A stretch of DNA of 64,000 bases from Microbispora corallina (GCF_016863035.1 NZ_BOOC01000003.1:248001-312000), one strand, 5' to 3'; numbered from the stretch's first letter, positions 18,985 through 27,385 are shown. Numbers and translations: made by a program. Notes: generated from the sequence alone by a model not told the origin.

Positions 18985-19644
18985 TCAGCCGTCCAGGGCC
19001 TCGTCGAGCGGGACGAGGCCCTGCTGGAGGCCGAAGATCGCGGCCTGCGTGCGGTCGGCCAGGCCGAGCTTCGCCAGGATGCTCGACACGTGGGTCTTCA
19101 CCGTCTCCCTGCCCATGCCGAGCGAACGGCCGATCTCCGAGTTCGACCGGCCCCGAGCGAGCTGGGCCAGCACGTCCCGCTCGCGCGGGGTGAGCAGGTC
19201 GAGGGGCCGCCGGGCTCCGCCCCGCCGTACGCGTTCGACCAGCAGGGCGGCGACGCCGGGCTCCAGCACGCTGCCGCCTTCGGCGGCGGCCCGGACGGCG
19301 TCCACCACGCGGTCGACGGCGGTCGTCTTGGGCAGGTACGACAGCGCCCCCAGGCGCACCGCCTCCACCACCCGCTCGTCCTCCAGGAACGAGGTCAGCA
19401 CGATCACCGCCGGGCGGTCCGCCTCCGGCGTCCCGGCGAGCCTGCGCAGCACACCCAGGCCGTCCAGGCCGGGCATCACCATGTCGAGCAGCACCACGTC
19501 GGGCCGCAGGGCCGGGATCACGGCCAGCGCCCGCTCGCCCGCGGCGCACTCGCCCACGACCTCGATCCCGTCCTCCTGGTCGAGCACGAACCGCAGGCCG
19601 TGCCGGACGACCTCGTGATCGTCCACGATCAGCACCCGGATCAT
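18985..19644 (-). CDS. NarL/LuxR-family response regulator
   Basis: A 219-aa regulator with a receiver domain (acidic Asp8 and Asp9; phosphoacceptor Asp54 in VVLLDMVMP; Lys in YLPKT) and a C-terminal LuxR HTH (LTPRERDVLAQLARGRSNSEIG, then ETVKTHVSSILAKLGL). The frame runs open far upstream, but ATG 19644 gives the standard length and overlaps the kinase stop by 4 bp. It is convergent with the second exporter operon. Control of that operon is plausible by proximity only. Confidence 0.9.
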   Translation of the reverse strand: MIRVLIVDDHEVVRHGLRFVLDQEDGIEVVGECAAGERALAVIPALRPDVVLLDMVMPGLDGLGVLRRLAGTPEADRPAVIVLTSFLEDERVVEAVRLGALSYLPKTTAVDRVVDAVRAAAEGGSVLEPGVAALLVERVRRGGARRPLDLLTPRERDVLAQLARGRSNSEIGRSLGMGRETVKTHVSSILAKLGLADRTQAAIFGLQQGLVPLDEALDG

Positions 19645-21218
19645 GGCATCTCCCGTCCGTCGTCCGAGAGCCGTTCCGGCAGGGCGGCGACCGGTGGCGG
19701 CGCGGTCGCGGCGGGCGGCCTCCCGGAGGCGGGGAGCGGCAGCCGCGCGGACACGGTCGTGCCGCGTCCCGGCTCGCTCGTCAGCTCCAGGACGCCGCCC
19801 AGCTGGCGGACCCGCTCGCTCATGAGGCGCAGGCCCATCCCGTGGCGGGAGGCGGCCGACGCCGGGTCGAAGCCGGCGCCGTCGTCGCCGACCTCCACCA
19901 GGACACCGCCGTCGCGCACCCGCAGCCGCACGTCCACCGACTCCGGCTCGGCGTGCTTGATCGCGTTGCCGAGCGACTCCTGCACGAGCCGGAGCACGGC
20001 GTGCTCGGCGGCCGGCGGGAGGCTCACCTCCTCCAGTGAGGACGTCACCCGGATCCCGAGGCGGGCCTCGTACGCGCGGCACAGCTCGTCGAGGGCGGGC
20101 ACGAGCCCGGCGTCCTCCAGAGCCACCGGACGCAGCTCCAGCAGCAGGGCCTGCATCTCCCGCATCGCCCGGGCGGCCGTGCGCTCCATCGCCTCGGCCT
20201 GCGGGCGCAGGGCCTCCGGGGCGGCCCGTCGCATCCCGGCGGCCAGCAGGCTGAGCGAGAACAGGTCCTGGGAGATGGAGTCGTGCAGCTCCCCGGCGAT
20301 CCTCGCCCGCTCCGCGTGCCGGGCGTCCGCCTCGGCCGCCAGCCGCTCGGCGGCCACCGCGCCGCGCAGCCGCTCGGTCATCAGGTTGAACGCCTCCTCC
20401 AGAAGGCCCACCTCGTCCCCCGGCGTGACCGGCACCCGCGGCCGGAAGTCACCCCGGGAGACCGCGCCGGTCACCGCGGCCAGCCGCCGCACCCGGCCGA
20501 TCAGCCGCCGCGTGCTCAGCAGGCCGAACAGCAGCCCGACCGGCAGCACCAGGCTGAGGGCGAGAGCCCCCGGAAGGACCATGGGATAGACGGACGAGAA
20601 GGAGAAGTCGCCGCCGTACCCCGGCGGCGCCTGCACGTACACGTATCCCGCGGTGACGAGCGAGGTGCCCTTAATACTCCCGTTCGTTTCGACGGACGGC
20701 GGGCTCGGAGGGATGCTCGCCGGGATGAGGACGGGGCTGGCCCACCACACGGCCTCGCCCGCCGGCGTGAGGCCTTTGCCCCCGCCGCCTCCGGGGGGCA
20801 CGCGGACCGCCGAGCCGGGTGAGTAGGTGCCCTGCGCGGAGCTGCCGAGCACCTGGCCGGCGCCGTCGACGAGCACCTCCACCGGCCGGTCGGCGACCAT
20901 TCCGTCCGTGGGGACGATCTCGACGCCCTTCTTGTAGTCCCGGGGCGTTCCGCCGAGGGAGGTGTCCTCGTTCGACGCCTTCATCGCCATGAAGAGCAGC
21001 CTGGCGGCGGGAACCTCCGGATAGTCGACCCTCAGCTTGGTGATCGTCAGGCTGAGCACCTTGGCGTCCCGGTTCGCCTGGTCCTGCAGCCGCGCCTGGA
21101 GGTCGGTGCCGCTCACCAGCGACGGCACGTACACGCCGAGGAGCACGGCCTCGACGGCCAGGACGGCGGCCGCGGTGACCATGACGTAGGAGGCCGCCAT
21201 CCGCCCTCTGAGCCCCAT
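19641..21218 (-). CDS. NarL-type sensor histidine kinase (HisKA_3)
   Basis: A 525-aa kinase. TM1 is at about residues 9-32, followed by a ~180-residue extracytoplasmic sensor region with a Gly-rich linker, TM2 at about 212-235, HAMP, and HisKA_3 with His312 (RIAGELHDSISQDLFSLS). The HATPase domain (GNAIKHAEPESV, GDDGAGFD, HGMGLRLMSERVRQLGG) is followed by a proline-rich tail. ATG 21218 is chosen because TM1 starts immediately after and a TACGCT hexamer lies 6 nt upstream. It is translationally coupled to the response regulator. Confidence 0.88.
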   Translation of the reverse strand: MGLRGRMAASYVMVTAAAVLAVEAVLLGVYVPSLVSGTDLQARLQDQANRDAKVLSLTITKLRVDYPEVPAARLLFMAMKASNEDTSLGGTPRDYKKGVEIVPTDGMVADRPVEVLVDGAGQVLGSSAQGTYSPGSAVRVPPGGGGGKGLTPAGEAVWWASPVLIPASIPPSPPSVETNGSIKGTSLVTAGYVYVQAPPGYGGDFSFSSVYPMVLPGALALSLVLPVGLLFGLLSTRRLIGRVRRLAAVTGAVSRGDFRPRVPVTPGDEVGLLEEAFNLMTERLRGAVAAERLAAEADARHAERARIAGELHDSISQDLFSLSLLAAGMRRAAPEALRPQAEAMERTAARAMREMQALLLELRPVALEDAGLVPALDELCRAYEARLGIRVTSSLEEVSLPPAAEHAVLRLVQESLGNAIKHAEPESVDVRLRVRDGGVLVEVGDDGAGFDPASAASRHGMGLRLMSERVRQLGGVLELTSEPGRGTTVSARLPLPASGRPPAATAPPPVAALPERLSDDGREMP

Positions 21219-21224
21219 TCGCGC

Positions 21225-21230
21225 AGCGTA
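21225..21230 (-). promoter_or_regulatory. Leaderless-type -10 (TACGCT) of the NarL-type TCS
   Basis: Minus-strand TACGCT ends 6 nt before ATG 21218, with no ribosome-binding site between them. Confidence 0.45.
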
Positions 21231-21248
21231 ACGTTTTGGTATGGGTTG

Positions 21249-21268
21249 TCCCTCCCTCTGTGGAGGGA
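21249..21268 (+). other. Small inverted repeat upstream of the DUF1918 gene
   Basis: TCCCTCC (21249-21255) and GGAGGGA (21262-21268) form a 7-bp stem with a 6-nt loop, about 65 bp before the DUF1918 start. It could lie in the 5' leader or be an operator shared with the divergent TCS. The function is not known. Confidence 0.35.
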
Positions 21269-21333
21269 GAGGTTTCTCCTCTTTCCAGGTGGCGATAGCC
21301 GTACCAGGCTCTGGAGAGAGAGGAGGGACCGAG

Positions 21334-21543
21334 ATGCAGGCAGCGGTTGGCGACCGGCTCGTGGTGCACGGCGCCGTGGTGGGCGAACACGAGCGGCAGG
21401 GCGAGATCATCGAGGTGCGCGGCCCCGGCGGCGGTCCGCCGTTCATGGTCCGCTTCGACGACGGGCACGAGGCTCTGGTCTTCCCGGGGCCGGATGCGGT
21501 CGTCGTCCCAGCTCACAGTGGCGCGGCCCGGGCCGGATCGTAA
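21334..21543 (+). CDS. DUF1918 small protein
   Basis: A 69-aa small beta-rich protein (VGDRLVVHGAVVGEHERQGEIIEV...PPFMVRFDDGHEALVFPGPDA) matching the DUF1918 family of actinobacterial proteins, which resemble an SH3/KOW-like barrel. The biochemical role is unknown. ATG 21334 has a strong GGAGGGACC ribosome-binding site. The final TAA is also the start of the TAATAT -10 of the next gene. Confidence 0.8.
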   Translation: MQAAVGDRLVVHGAVVGEHERQGEIIEVRGPGGGPPFMVRFDDGHEALVFPGPDAVVVPAHSGAARAGS

Positions 21544-21546
21544 TAT
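21541..21546 (+). promoter_or_regulatory. Leaderless-type -10 (TAATAT) of the yjbQ-like gene
   Basis: TAATAT overlaps the stop codon of the DUF1918 gene and lies 6 nt before GTG 21553, with no Shine-Dalgarno. Confidence 0.55.
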
Positions 21547-21552
21547 CACGGG

Positions 21553-21960
21553 GTGAAGTCGACGGAGATCAGGGTGCACACCGGTTCCGCGGAGCGAGTG
21601 CACGACATCACGCGCGAGTGCGCGGAGTTCGCCCGCGAATGCGGGGGAGACGGCCTGCTGCACGTGTTCGTGCCGCACGCGACGGCGGGGGTGGCGTTGC
21701 TGGAGCTGGGCTCCGGGAGCGACGAGGATCTGCTGGCCGCTCTCGGCGACCTCCTGCCGGCCGACGACAGGTGGAGGCATGCGCACGGCTCCCGGGGGCA
21801 CGGAAGGTCGCATGTCATGCCCGCGTTCATTCCGCCGTACGCGACGGTTCCCGTACTGGGCGGCAGGCTCGCCCTCGGGACCTGGCAGTCGGTCGCCGTG
21901 ATCGATGTGAACGTCGACAACCCGGACAGGCGGGTTCGTTTGTCCTTTTTGTCCGATTAG
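21553..21960 (+). CDS. YjbQ / UPF0047 family protein
   Basis: A 135-aa single-domain protein covering the whole YjbQ fold: GLLHVFVPHATAGVALLE near residue 35, the His-rich segment WRHAHGSRGHGRSHVMPAFIPPYATVPV and a C-terminal GTWQSVAVIDVN. Family knowledge: E. coli YjbQ shows weak thiamine-phosphate-synthase-like activity in vivo, but the true role is unsettled. Conserved His residues form a probable metal or phosphate site. GTG 21553 fits the TAATAT box directly upstream. Confidence 0.85.
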   Translation: MKSTEIRVHTGSAERVHDITRECAEFARECGGDGLLHVFVPHATAGVALLELGSGSDEDLLAALGDLLPADDRWRHAHGSRGHGRSHVMPAFIPPYATVPVLGGRLALGTWQSVAVIDVNVDNPDRRVRLSFLSD

Positions 21961-22094
21961 CAGATAACGGTGCGGGTCAGGCCCCGTGGCGACCGTTGAC
22001 GACGGCGGGTCACAGCGTGTGGACTGTGCCGAAGCATGGCTCTCGATGAGCCGGACAACCGCAGACATGGGCGGGGTCACCCCAAGCAGGAGGG

Positions 22095-22529
22095 ATGAAC
22101 GTGAGCGCGACCGCGGGTCAGGCGCAGGACGAGCGCGGCCTGGCCGAACGACTCGGCCTCAAGGCCGGTCAGGTGGTGCAGGAGGTCGGCTGGGACGAGG
22201 ACTGCGACGAGGCGCTGCGCCAGTCCATCGAGGAGCTGACCGGCAACGAGCTGGTGGACGAGGACTACGACGACGTCGTCGACGTGGTGCTCCTGTGGTG
22301 GCGCGACGGGGACGGGGACCTCTTCGACGCTCTCAGCGACGCGATGACCGCTCTCGCCGACGGCGGCCAGATCTGGCTGCTGACGCCCAAGGCGGGGCGT
22401 GACGGTCACGTCGAGCCCAGCGACATCGGCGAGGACGCGGCGACCGCCGGGCTGTCGCAGACGAGCAGCGTGAGCGCCGCCAGGGACTGGTCGGGCACCC
22501 GCCTGGTCGCCCCCAAGGCCCGCCGCTGA
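22095..22529 (+). CDS. DUF3052 family protein
   Basis: A 144-aa acidic protein (SATAGQAQDERGLAERLGLKAGQVVQEVGWDEDCDE..., LLWWRDGDGDLFDALSDA, WLLTPKAGRDGHVEPSDI) matching DUF3052, a Rossmann-like actinobacterial family of unknown function. The M. tuberculosis homologue lies between aceE and ahpE. Here the peroxiredoxin is also directly downstream, supporting orthology. The start has AGGAGGGATGAACG around it; GTG 22101 is an alternative start. Confidence 0.85.
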   Translation: MNVSATAGQAQDERGLAERLGLKAGQVVQEVGWDEDCDEALRQSIEELTGNELVDEDYDDVVDVVLLWWRDGDGDLFDALSDAMTALADGGQIWLLTPKAGRDGHVEPSDIGEDAATAGLSQTSSVSAARDWSGTRLVAPKARR

Positions 22530-22538
22530 GGTACCGCC

Positions 22539-22570
22539 CTGCCGTACGGCCCCGCCGTGCCGTACGGCAG
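22539..22570. terminator. Perfect 11-bp inverted repeat after the DUF3052 gene
   Basis: Arms CTGCCGTACGG (22539-22549) and CCGTACGGCAG (22560-22570), with a 10-nt loop, lie 10 bp after the stop. It is most simply a terminator. Each arm is itself palindromic (CCGTACGG), so it could also serve as an operator for the peroxiredoxin gene 33 bp downstream. Confidence 0.5.
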
Positions 22571-22602
22571 GATGATGGGCGGATCAGCTGGAAGGACTGC
22601 TC

Positions 22603-23058
22603 ATGGCGGTAGAGGTCGGACAGATCGCGCCGGACTTCACCCTGAAGGACCAGCACGGCGCTCCCGTCAGGCTCGCCGACCTCCGGGGCCGCAGGGTCGT
22701 GCTCGTCTTCTACCCGCTGTCGTTCAGCCCGGTCTGCCACGGGGAGCTGGCCGCCCTCCGCGACGAGCTCGTCCCGGCCGCGCCCGAGGACGTCGAGGTG
22801 CTCGCCGTGTCCGTCGACTCGATGTACAGCCAGCGCGCCTGGGCCGACCAGGAGGGGTTCCCGTTCCCACTGCTGTCCGACTTCTGGCCCCACGGCGAGG
22901 TCGCCCGGGCGTACGGTGTCCTGGACGAGGAGCGGGGCCTCGCCCGTAGGGGCACCTTCATCCTCGACGGCGAGGGCGTCGTGCGCTGGAAGGTCGTCAA
23001 CCCCGCGGGGTCCGCGCGGGACGTCGGCGAGTACCGGAAGGCGCTGGCCGACCTCTGA
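22603..23058 (+). CDS. ahpE: AhpE-like peroxiredoxin
   Basis: A 151-aa thiol peroxidase. The peroxidatic Cys is Cys45 in VFYPLSFSPVCHGEL, the same position as in M. tuberculosis AhpE, although the usual F-T-x-x-C Thr is Ser here. The remaining thioredoxin fold includes VLAVSVDSMYSQRAWADQEGF and the Arg of RRGTFILD. No resolving Cys is seen, so it is a 1-Cys enzyme presumably recycled by mycothiol/mycoredoxin (established for Mtb AhpE, inferred here). It follows the DUF3052 gene, as in mycobacteria. Confidence 0.88.
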   Translation: MAVEVGQIAPDFTLKDQHGAPVRLADLRGRRVVLVFYPLSFSPVCHGELAALRDELVPAAPEDVEVLAVSVDSMYSQRAWADQEGFPFPLLSDFWPHGEVARAYGVLDEERGLARRGTFILDGEGVVRWKVVNPAGSARDVGEYRKALADL

Positions 23059-23133
23059 TCGTTTGACCGCCCCCACGTGGGCATTGACATATCTCCGTCT
23101 GCACCTTTCCCGAACCGCACTTGGAGGCCCACC

Positions 23134-23460
23134 ATGCCCTGCTACCGATGCGGGGCCCGGCAGACCGACCCCGTACGAGGCGTGAGCCCCTGGAAGCGCG
23201 GGGTGCGCCGCGAGGCGCAGGTCCTGGTCTGCCCGGACTGCCAGCGTGAGCACGACCTCGATCTCGACACGTGCGCCACCTGCGGCTCGATCGCGCTGAT
23301 CTGCCGTCTCGGCGAGGTCGAGTGCCGTTCCTGCGGATCCGTCCGGCTCGCCCGGTCCCGCGACTCGCTGATCTCGGCCGACTCCCTCGTCCCGGCCGGC
23401 CCGCCCGGCCTGGCCGCCGAGGTCGAGGCCGCCCTCAACCGCGTGCTCGGCCGCTCGTGA
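23134..23460 (+). CDS. Small multi-zinc-ribbon protein
   Basis: A 108-aa protein with four C-x2-C pairs (CYRC, CPDC, CATC, CRSC), forming two zinc ribbons in the first ~75 residues, followed by a short helical tail. ATG 23134 is preferred over 23077 because TTGGAGG lies 8 nt upstream and the first ribbon then starts at residue 3. It overlaps the kinase gene start by 4 bp (GTGA), so the two are co-translated. No enzymatic domain is present. A nucleic-acid or protein-binding role is possible. Confidence 0.75.
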   Translation: MPCYRCGARQTDPVRGVSPWKRGVRREAQVLVCPDCQREHDLDLDTCATCGSIALICRLGEVECRSCGSVRLARSRDSLISADSLVPAGPPGLAAEVEAALNRVLGRS

Positions 23461-24428
23461 CGGCGTCCGTGCCGGAGTACGTCGTCGGCCTCGATGTGGG
23501 CGGCACCGCCATGAAGGGCGGGCTCGTCACCCGCGAGGGACGGGTCACCGCCCTCGACGGCCGCCCCACCGGCCGCGAGAACGGCCCGGAGGCCGTCGTC
23601 GACGCCGTCCGCGCCTACGCCGGGGAGCTCGCCGACCTGGGCAGCTCCCTGTTCGGCGGCCCGCCCGTCGCCGTCGGCCTGGCCGTCCCGGGCATCGTGA
23701 CCTCGACGACCGCCATGTACTCGGCCAACATCGGCTGGCGCCAGGTCCCGGCCGCGGCCTTCGTGCCCCCCGGCCTGCCCGCCCGCCTCGGCCACGACGT
23801 CCGCACCGGCGGGCTGGCGGAGAGCGTTTTCGGGGCCGGCAAGGACGTGGACGACTTCCTCTTCCTGCCCATCGGCACAGGCATCGCGGGCGCCGTGGTC
23901 CTGCGCGGCGAGCCGTACGGCGGGGCCAACGGCTGGGGCGGCGAGATCGGCCACGCGGCTGTGTGGCCGGCGGGGGAGAAGTGCGCGTGCGGGCAGATCG
24001 GCTGCCTGGAGACCTACGCCTCGGCCTCCGCGATCGGCCGCCGCTACGAGACCCGTACGGGCCGGGCGGCCACCGCCAAGGACGTCGTCGGCCTCGCCGC
24101 CTCCGGCGATCCGGCGGCCCAGGAGGTGTTCGGGGAGGCCGTCGAGGCCCTCGCCATCTCCCTGGCGTCGTACGTCCTGACCATGGACCCCTCGCTGATC
24201 GTCATCGGCGGCGGCCTGTCGGAGGCCGGCCCGGCGCTGTTCGACCCCCTCCGCGAACGCCTGGCCGCCCGGCTGACCTTCCGCGACCCCCCGCCGCTGT
24301 GCCCGGCCGCCCTCGGCGTCCAGGCCGGGATGCTCGGCGCGGCCCTGCTCGGCTGGCAGGCGGTGGGCGCCCACGACGTGGGCCGCGACTGGTCGCTCGA
24401 TGTGCTGAGAGGCGGCGAGGTGCCGTAA
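23457..24428 (+). CDS. ROK-family sugar kinase (glucokinase-like)
   Basis: A 323-aa kinase. The N-terminal phosphate motif is VGLDVGGTAMKGG, then the LAVPGIV strand, the catalytic region PIGTGIAGAVV and GGEIGHAAV. The ROK zinc site KCACGQIGCLETYASA provides the three Cys plus His of GHAAV. The C-terminal GGGLSEAGPALFDPL is typical of ATP-dependent glucokinases of Streptomyces and relatives. It phosphorylates hexoses in the cytoplasm. The start overlaps the zinc-ribbon gene by 4 bp. It ends 15 bp before the tRNA gene. Confidence 0.88.
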   Translation: MTASVPEYVVGLDVGGTAMKGGLVTREGRVTALDGRPTGRENGPEAVVDAVRAYAGELADLGSSLFGGPPVAVGLAVPGIVTSTTAMYSANIGWRQVPAAAFVPPGLPARLGHDVRTGGLAESVFGAGKDVDDFLFLPIGTGIAGAVVLRGEPYGGANGWGGEIGHAAVWPAGEKCACGQIGCLETYASASAIGRRYETRTGRAATAKDVVGLAASGDPAAQEVFGEAVEALAISLASYVLTMDPSLIVIGGGLSEAGPALFDPLRERLAARLTFRDPPPLCPAALGVQAGMLGAALLGWQAVGAHDVGRDWSLDVLRGGEVP

Positions 24429-24443
24429 GGTGTAGTCCCGTCC

Positions 24444-24515
24444 GGGCGGTTAGCTCAGCGGTAGAGCACTCGCCTTACAAGCGAGGGGTCACTGGTTCGA
24501 ACCCAGTACCGCCCA
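24444..24515 (+). tRNA. tRNA-Val (anticodon TAC)
   Basis: A 72-nt cloverleaf: acceptor GGGCGGT/ACCGCCC, D arm GCTC/GAGC, anticodon stem CTCGC/GCGAG with loop CTTACAA (anticodon TAC), T arm ACTGG/CCAGT with TTCGAAC, discriminator A. CCA is not encoded. Its 3' half is the attachment core used repeatedly by mobile elements to the right. Confidence 0.95.
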
Positions 24516-24525
24516 CCTGCGAAAA
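24473..24525 (+). repeat. Attachment core, copy A (attL-type, inside the tRNA)
   Basis: These 53 bp, from the anticodon arm through the tRNA 3' end plus 10 bp, are repeated exactly at 28154-28206. Shorter copies lie at 36076 and 38301. The junction with the integrase end identifies this as the left end of segment 1. Confidence 0.85.
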
Positions 24526-24558
24526 GAGCCCCGTCTCCCATCAGGGAAAACGGGGCTC
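24526..24558. terminator. Hairpin between tRNA-Val and the integrase gene
   Basis: GAGCCCCGT (24526-24534) and ACGGGGCTC (24550-24558) form a 9-bp stem. It could terminate the tRNA transcript and the convergent integrase transcript. A homologous hairpin follows copy C at 36126. Confidence 0.65.
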
Positions 24559-24578
24559 GTGCCATTAACGTGCCATTA
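24559..24578 (+). repeat. Paired GTGCCATTA repeats, candidate integrase arm sites (right of copy A)
   Basis: GTGCCATTA at 24559 and 24570 are spaced by 11 bp, one helical turn. Identical pairs occur at 27962 and 28052 just inside the other end of the segment, and a near-copy occurs at 36159. Confidence 0.55.
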
Positions 24579-24598
24579 GCGGCCGCAATCGATCTTGT

Positions 24599-25735
24599 TC
24601 AGTGACCACTCGCCTCGGTCGGTAGGACCTGTGTGATCTTGCCGTTCATGACGTCAGCGATCTTGTGGTCTGCTTCCGCTGTGCGGTGCTGATAGATCAT
24701 CGCGGCGCGTACGCTGTCATGGCCCATGCGTGCCATCAGGTCGCGGAGGGAAGCGCCGGCACTCGCCGCGATCGTGTTCCCGGTGTGGCGAAGATCGTGG
24801 AAGTGGAGCCCGGGAACGCCGAGCTTCCGCGTGGTCTCGCTCCACTTGACCGCGCGACGGAAGTTGCTACGCCGCAGAATCCCGCCGTTCGCCCCGGTGA
24901 AGACGAGCGCGGTCGGTTCGGACTCGGTGAACTGGTCGAGGTGCTGACGCAGCGCCGGAATGATCGCCTCTGGGATCGCCACCGTCCGCAGACCGGCACG
25001 GGATTTGGGCGGCCCGACGAGGAGTTCGCCCGTGTCCAGCTCGACGTGCTGTTGCCGAACGCTGACGGTCCCGGCGTTCAGGTCCAGGTCCATCCGACGC
25101 AGCGCCGCGACCTCGCCCCACCGCAGACTCGCGAAGGTCGCCAGCAGGATCAACGAGCGCAGCCGTATCGGCACCAGGTCGGCGAGCTGGAAGACCTGGG
25201 CCACCGTGAGGACCGGCCGCTCTTCCGACTTCTCCTCCCCGGCACCGCGAATGCGGCAGGGGTTGCGCGGGATGAGCTGATCGTCCGTCGCGGTCATGAG
25301 CACGGCCCGCAGGAACCGGTACGCCTTTGCGATCTCCGTTGCCCCGACGCCGTTGCTCGCCAGACTCGCCCGCCATTCGCGGACCATCTCGGTATTGATC
25401 TTCCCGAGGGGGACACTGCCGAAATACGGGGCGACGTGCCGCCGGAGAAGCCCGCTGTAGATCTCGACCGTCCGGGGCCGCAGCTCCGTCCGCTCACTGA
25501 TCCACTTGGCCGCGTAGTCGCCGAGCTTGACCTTGGACCGTTGAGGGTCCGTCCAGTCCCCGGTGACCATCTTCGCTTCGAGCAGCGACAGCGCCCGCTC
25601 GGCATCGCGTTCCCGTGCGTACGTCGTCTCTCCGCTGCGCAGCTTGCCGTCCGGTCCCGGATAGCGAATCTGGAAACGCCCGGACGGCAGCTTGCGGATG
25701 CTCCCGAAGCGGCGGTGACCTGCCTTGTTCGCCAT
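24599..25735 (-). CDS. int: Tyrosine recombinase (integrase) of an AICE-like element
   Basis: A 378-aa integrase with an N-terminal AP2-like arm-binding region (FGSIRKLPSGRFQIRYPGPDG), a SAM-like core-binding domain (about 70-155) and a catalytic domain with Arg205 (SLRWGEV), His313 and Arg316 (HDLRHT), His339 (MGHDS) and Tyr348 (MIYQH). All catalytic residues are present. The gene points toward the tRNA, 84 bp from the att core, as usual for tRNA-integrating elements. It overlaps the rep remnant stop by one base. A degraded copy lies at 36199. Confidence 0.93.
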   Translation of the reverse strand: MANKAGHRRFGSIRKLPSGRFQIRYPGPDGKLRSGETTYARERDAERALSLLEAKMVTGDWTDPQRSKVKLGDYAAKWISERTELRPRTVEIYSGLLRRHVAPYFGSVPLGKINTEMVREWRASLASNGVGATEIAKAYRFLRAVLMTATDDQLIPRNPCRIRGAGEEKSEERPVLTVAQVFQLADLVPIRLRSLILLATFASLRWGEVAALRRMDLDLNAGTVSVRQQHVELDTGELLVGPPKSRAGLRTVAIPEAIIPALRQHLDQFTESEPTALVFTGANGGILRRSNFRRAVKWSETTRKLGVPGLHFHDLRHTGNTIAASAGASLRDLMARMGHDSVRAAMIYQHRTAEADHKIADVMNGKITQVLPTEASGH

Positions 25736-27014
25736 CAGGCCGCCCTCGCTTCTGTTGCCGAAAGATTCGGCCCGTCCCCGAGCGCCTGGAGTTGGTTGAT
25801 GTGGTTGCGCCAGCGCTGGCGTTCGTGGACCGAACGGAGCAGCCGTACGCCGATCGGGGCCAGTTCGGGATCACCGGGCTTGACCGGTCGCCAGATGTAG
25901 CGGTGGGGGTCGACCGGCTCGTCCGGGAGGCCGAGGGCTTCCAGGACCCAGGTGCGCCGGTCCTGCTTGTGCTCGGTCAGGGTCTTGTTCGACCACTTCC
26001 GCGAGACGAGCACGCGTCGGCCCGCGTAGCCGAGGTGATCGGGCTTGTGCGCCTTACCCTTGCACCGGCCCGGCACCATACCGGCGCGGGCGTTCTTGGG
26101 CTGCACGCCGTACCGCAGCCAGTTCGGGCAGGTCGGCGAGCACGGCTCGAAGCGCAGAGCATTGAGCAGGCGTTCGGCGTGTGCCTTGCGGCGTGGGTCG
26201 TCGGTGCCGAGGGCGTCGCCAAGGCTCTTGGTCAGGTACTTGGAGAGGTACTGAATCAGTTGGTCGGCGTCCGGGGTCCCGGCGAGGGGCGAAGGTTCTG
26301 GACGAACCGATCGACCAGCTTGGAGAAGTGCAGGGCGTCGCGGGCCGCCCGCGCGTAGTCGTACCGGTCCGGGTCCAGGGGCGCACCCTCTAGCACCCGC
26401 CCGTACGACGGCAGGGTCAGCGTGACGAACATCGACGGCCGGTAGACCTTGCCGTCCAACCCGGTGAAGGTCCGCCCGAGCGTGGCCCTGGTCATCTGCC
26501 GCTTGGGCAGATCCGGGGCATCTTGCCGCCGCTTCGTCGAGCGGGACCGCTTGCCGGAGGTGCGGCCAAGGACGTTGCCACGCATGCCCGCACGGTTGAT
26601 CTCCTCGTCCAGGTCCTCGATCGCGGCGTCCAGGTCGGTCGTGTCGCCGCCGGCCTTTTCCACCTCATCCCGCCACGCCTGGGCGTCGGCACGCAGCTCG
26701 ACGAGGTGACGCTGATAATCGTCCGCCTCGTCGGGGGTGTTCACGGGCTCGGATTCGAGGTGCCAGCCCTCCCGGCACTGCGCCCGCCGCAACTGCCGGT
26801 TCCGCTTGGCGCACGGCGGGCACCTGCTGTCCAGCGTCGCCCCGCAGGGGACGTCGATGACCTCAACCTGTCCGGTGAGGATGTCTTGCCGCCGGAGCGG
26901 CACCGGCCGGATACACACCCCGTACTGCTTGGCGATCTCTTCGACGACCTCGCGGGCGAGGGGTTGCGCCATTCGCACGGCGCGGGGTGTGGAGCGGTCG
27001 TGCGGGTTGGTCAC
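25735..27014 (-). pseudogene. AICE replication initiator (Rep), broken by an internal deletion
   Basis: The N-terminal half (27014 to about 26290) reads through a Cys-rich part (PCGATLDSRCPPCAKRNRQ) to FSKLVDRFVQNLR and then shifts frame to a stop at 26256. The C-terminal part resumes in another frame (PDADQLIQYLSKYLTKSLGD, then EPCSPTCPNWLRYGVQPKNA) and ends at 25735. The missing central segment (RVAGYDVQYFATVEPQKRLAP and onward) survives in the remnant at 36199. Family knowledge: intact Rep drives rolling-circle-like replication of excised AICEs. The element is therefore probably unable to replicate. Confidence 0.8.
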
Positions 27015-27349
27015 CAGTCACCCCCGAGGGGGTCGGGCTCGTCACCAAGGACGCGAGCCTTGGCGCCGCATTCGTGGCACTCGACCAGGCCGCGCACGGG
27101 GTCGAGCCAGAGCACGTTGAGCACGCCGCAGCAGGAGCAGCGCAGCCCGTCAAGGCGGCGGCGCGCCGCGCCGCCGCATAGCGGCCCGTCGCCCGCCCGC
27201 CGTCCGGGCGTGCGGCCTGGGGGCCGGTCCCGGACGGCAGCGACTCGGGCCGCCGCCGAACGCGCGCTACGCCGTACGTAACGCCTTCGCCGACCAGAGC
27301 GCCGCGCTCGCCGTGTCGCTGCGCCGCACCACTCCGTCGTCGCAAGCGG
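27011..27349 (-). CDS. Small zinc-ribbon-like open frame upstream of rep
   Basis: A 112-codon open frame ending in LRCSCCGVLNVLWLDPVRGLVECHECGAKARVLGDEPDPLGGDW. Two Cys pairs (CSCC, CHEC) make a probable zinc ribbon. The stop overlaps the rep start by 4 bp (GTGA), as small genes preceding AICE rep genes often do. No ATG or GTG start is visible before the first Cys pair, so the 5' end is either missing or uses a rare start. The exact extent is uncertain. Confidence 0.4.
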   Translation of the reverse strand, partial: PLATTEWCGAATRRARRSGRRRRYVRRSARSAAARVAAVRDRPPGRTPGRRAGDGPLCGGAARRRLDGLRCSCCGVLNVLWLDPVRGLVECHECGAKARVLGDEPDPLGGDW

Positions 27350-27373
27350 CTAGGTGTTACTCACGGTCCGAAG

Positions 27374-27379
27374 TAGGGT
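27374..27379 (+). promoter_or_regulatory. Leaderless-type -10 (TAGGGT) of the Lsr2-like gene
   Basis: TAGGGT ends 6 nt before ATG 27386, with no ribosome-binding site. Confidence 0.5.
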
Positions 27380-27385
27380 GCGTGC

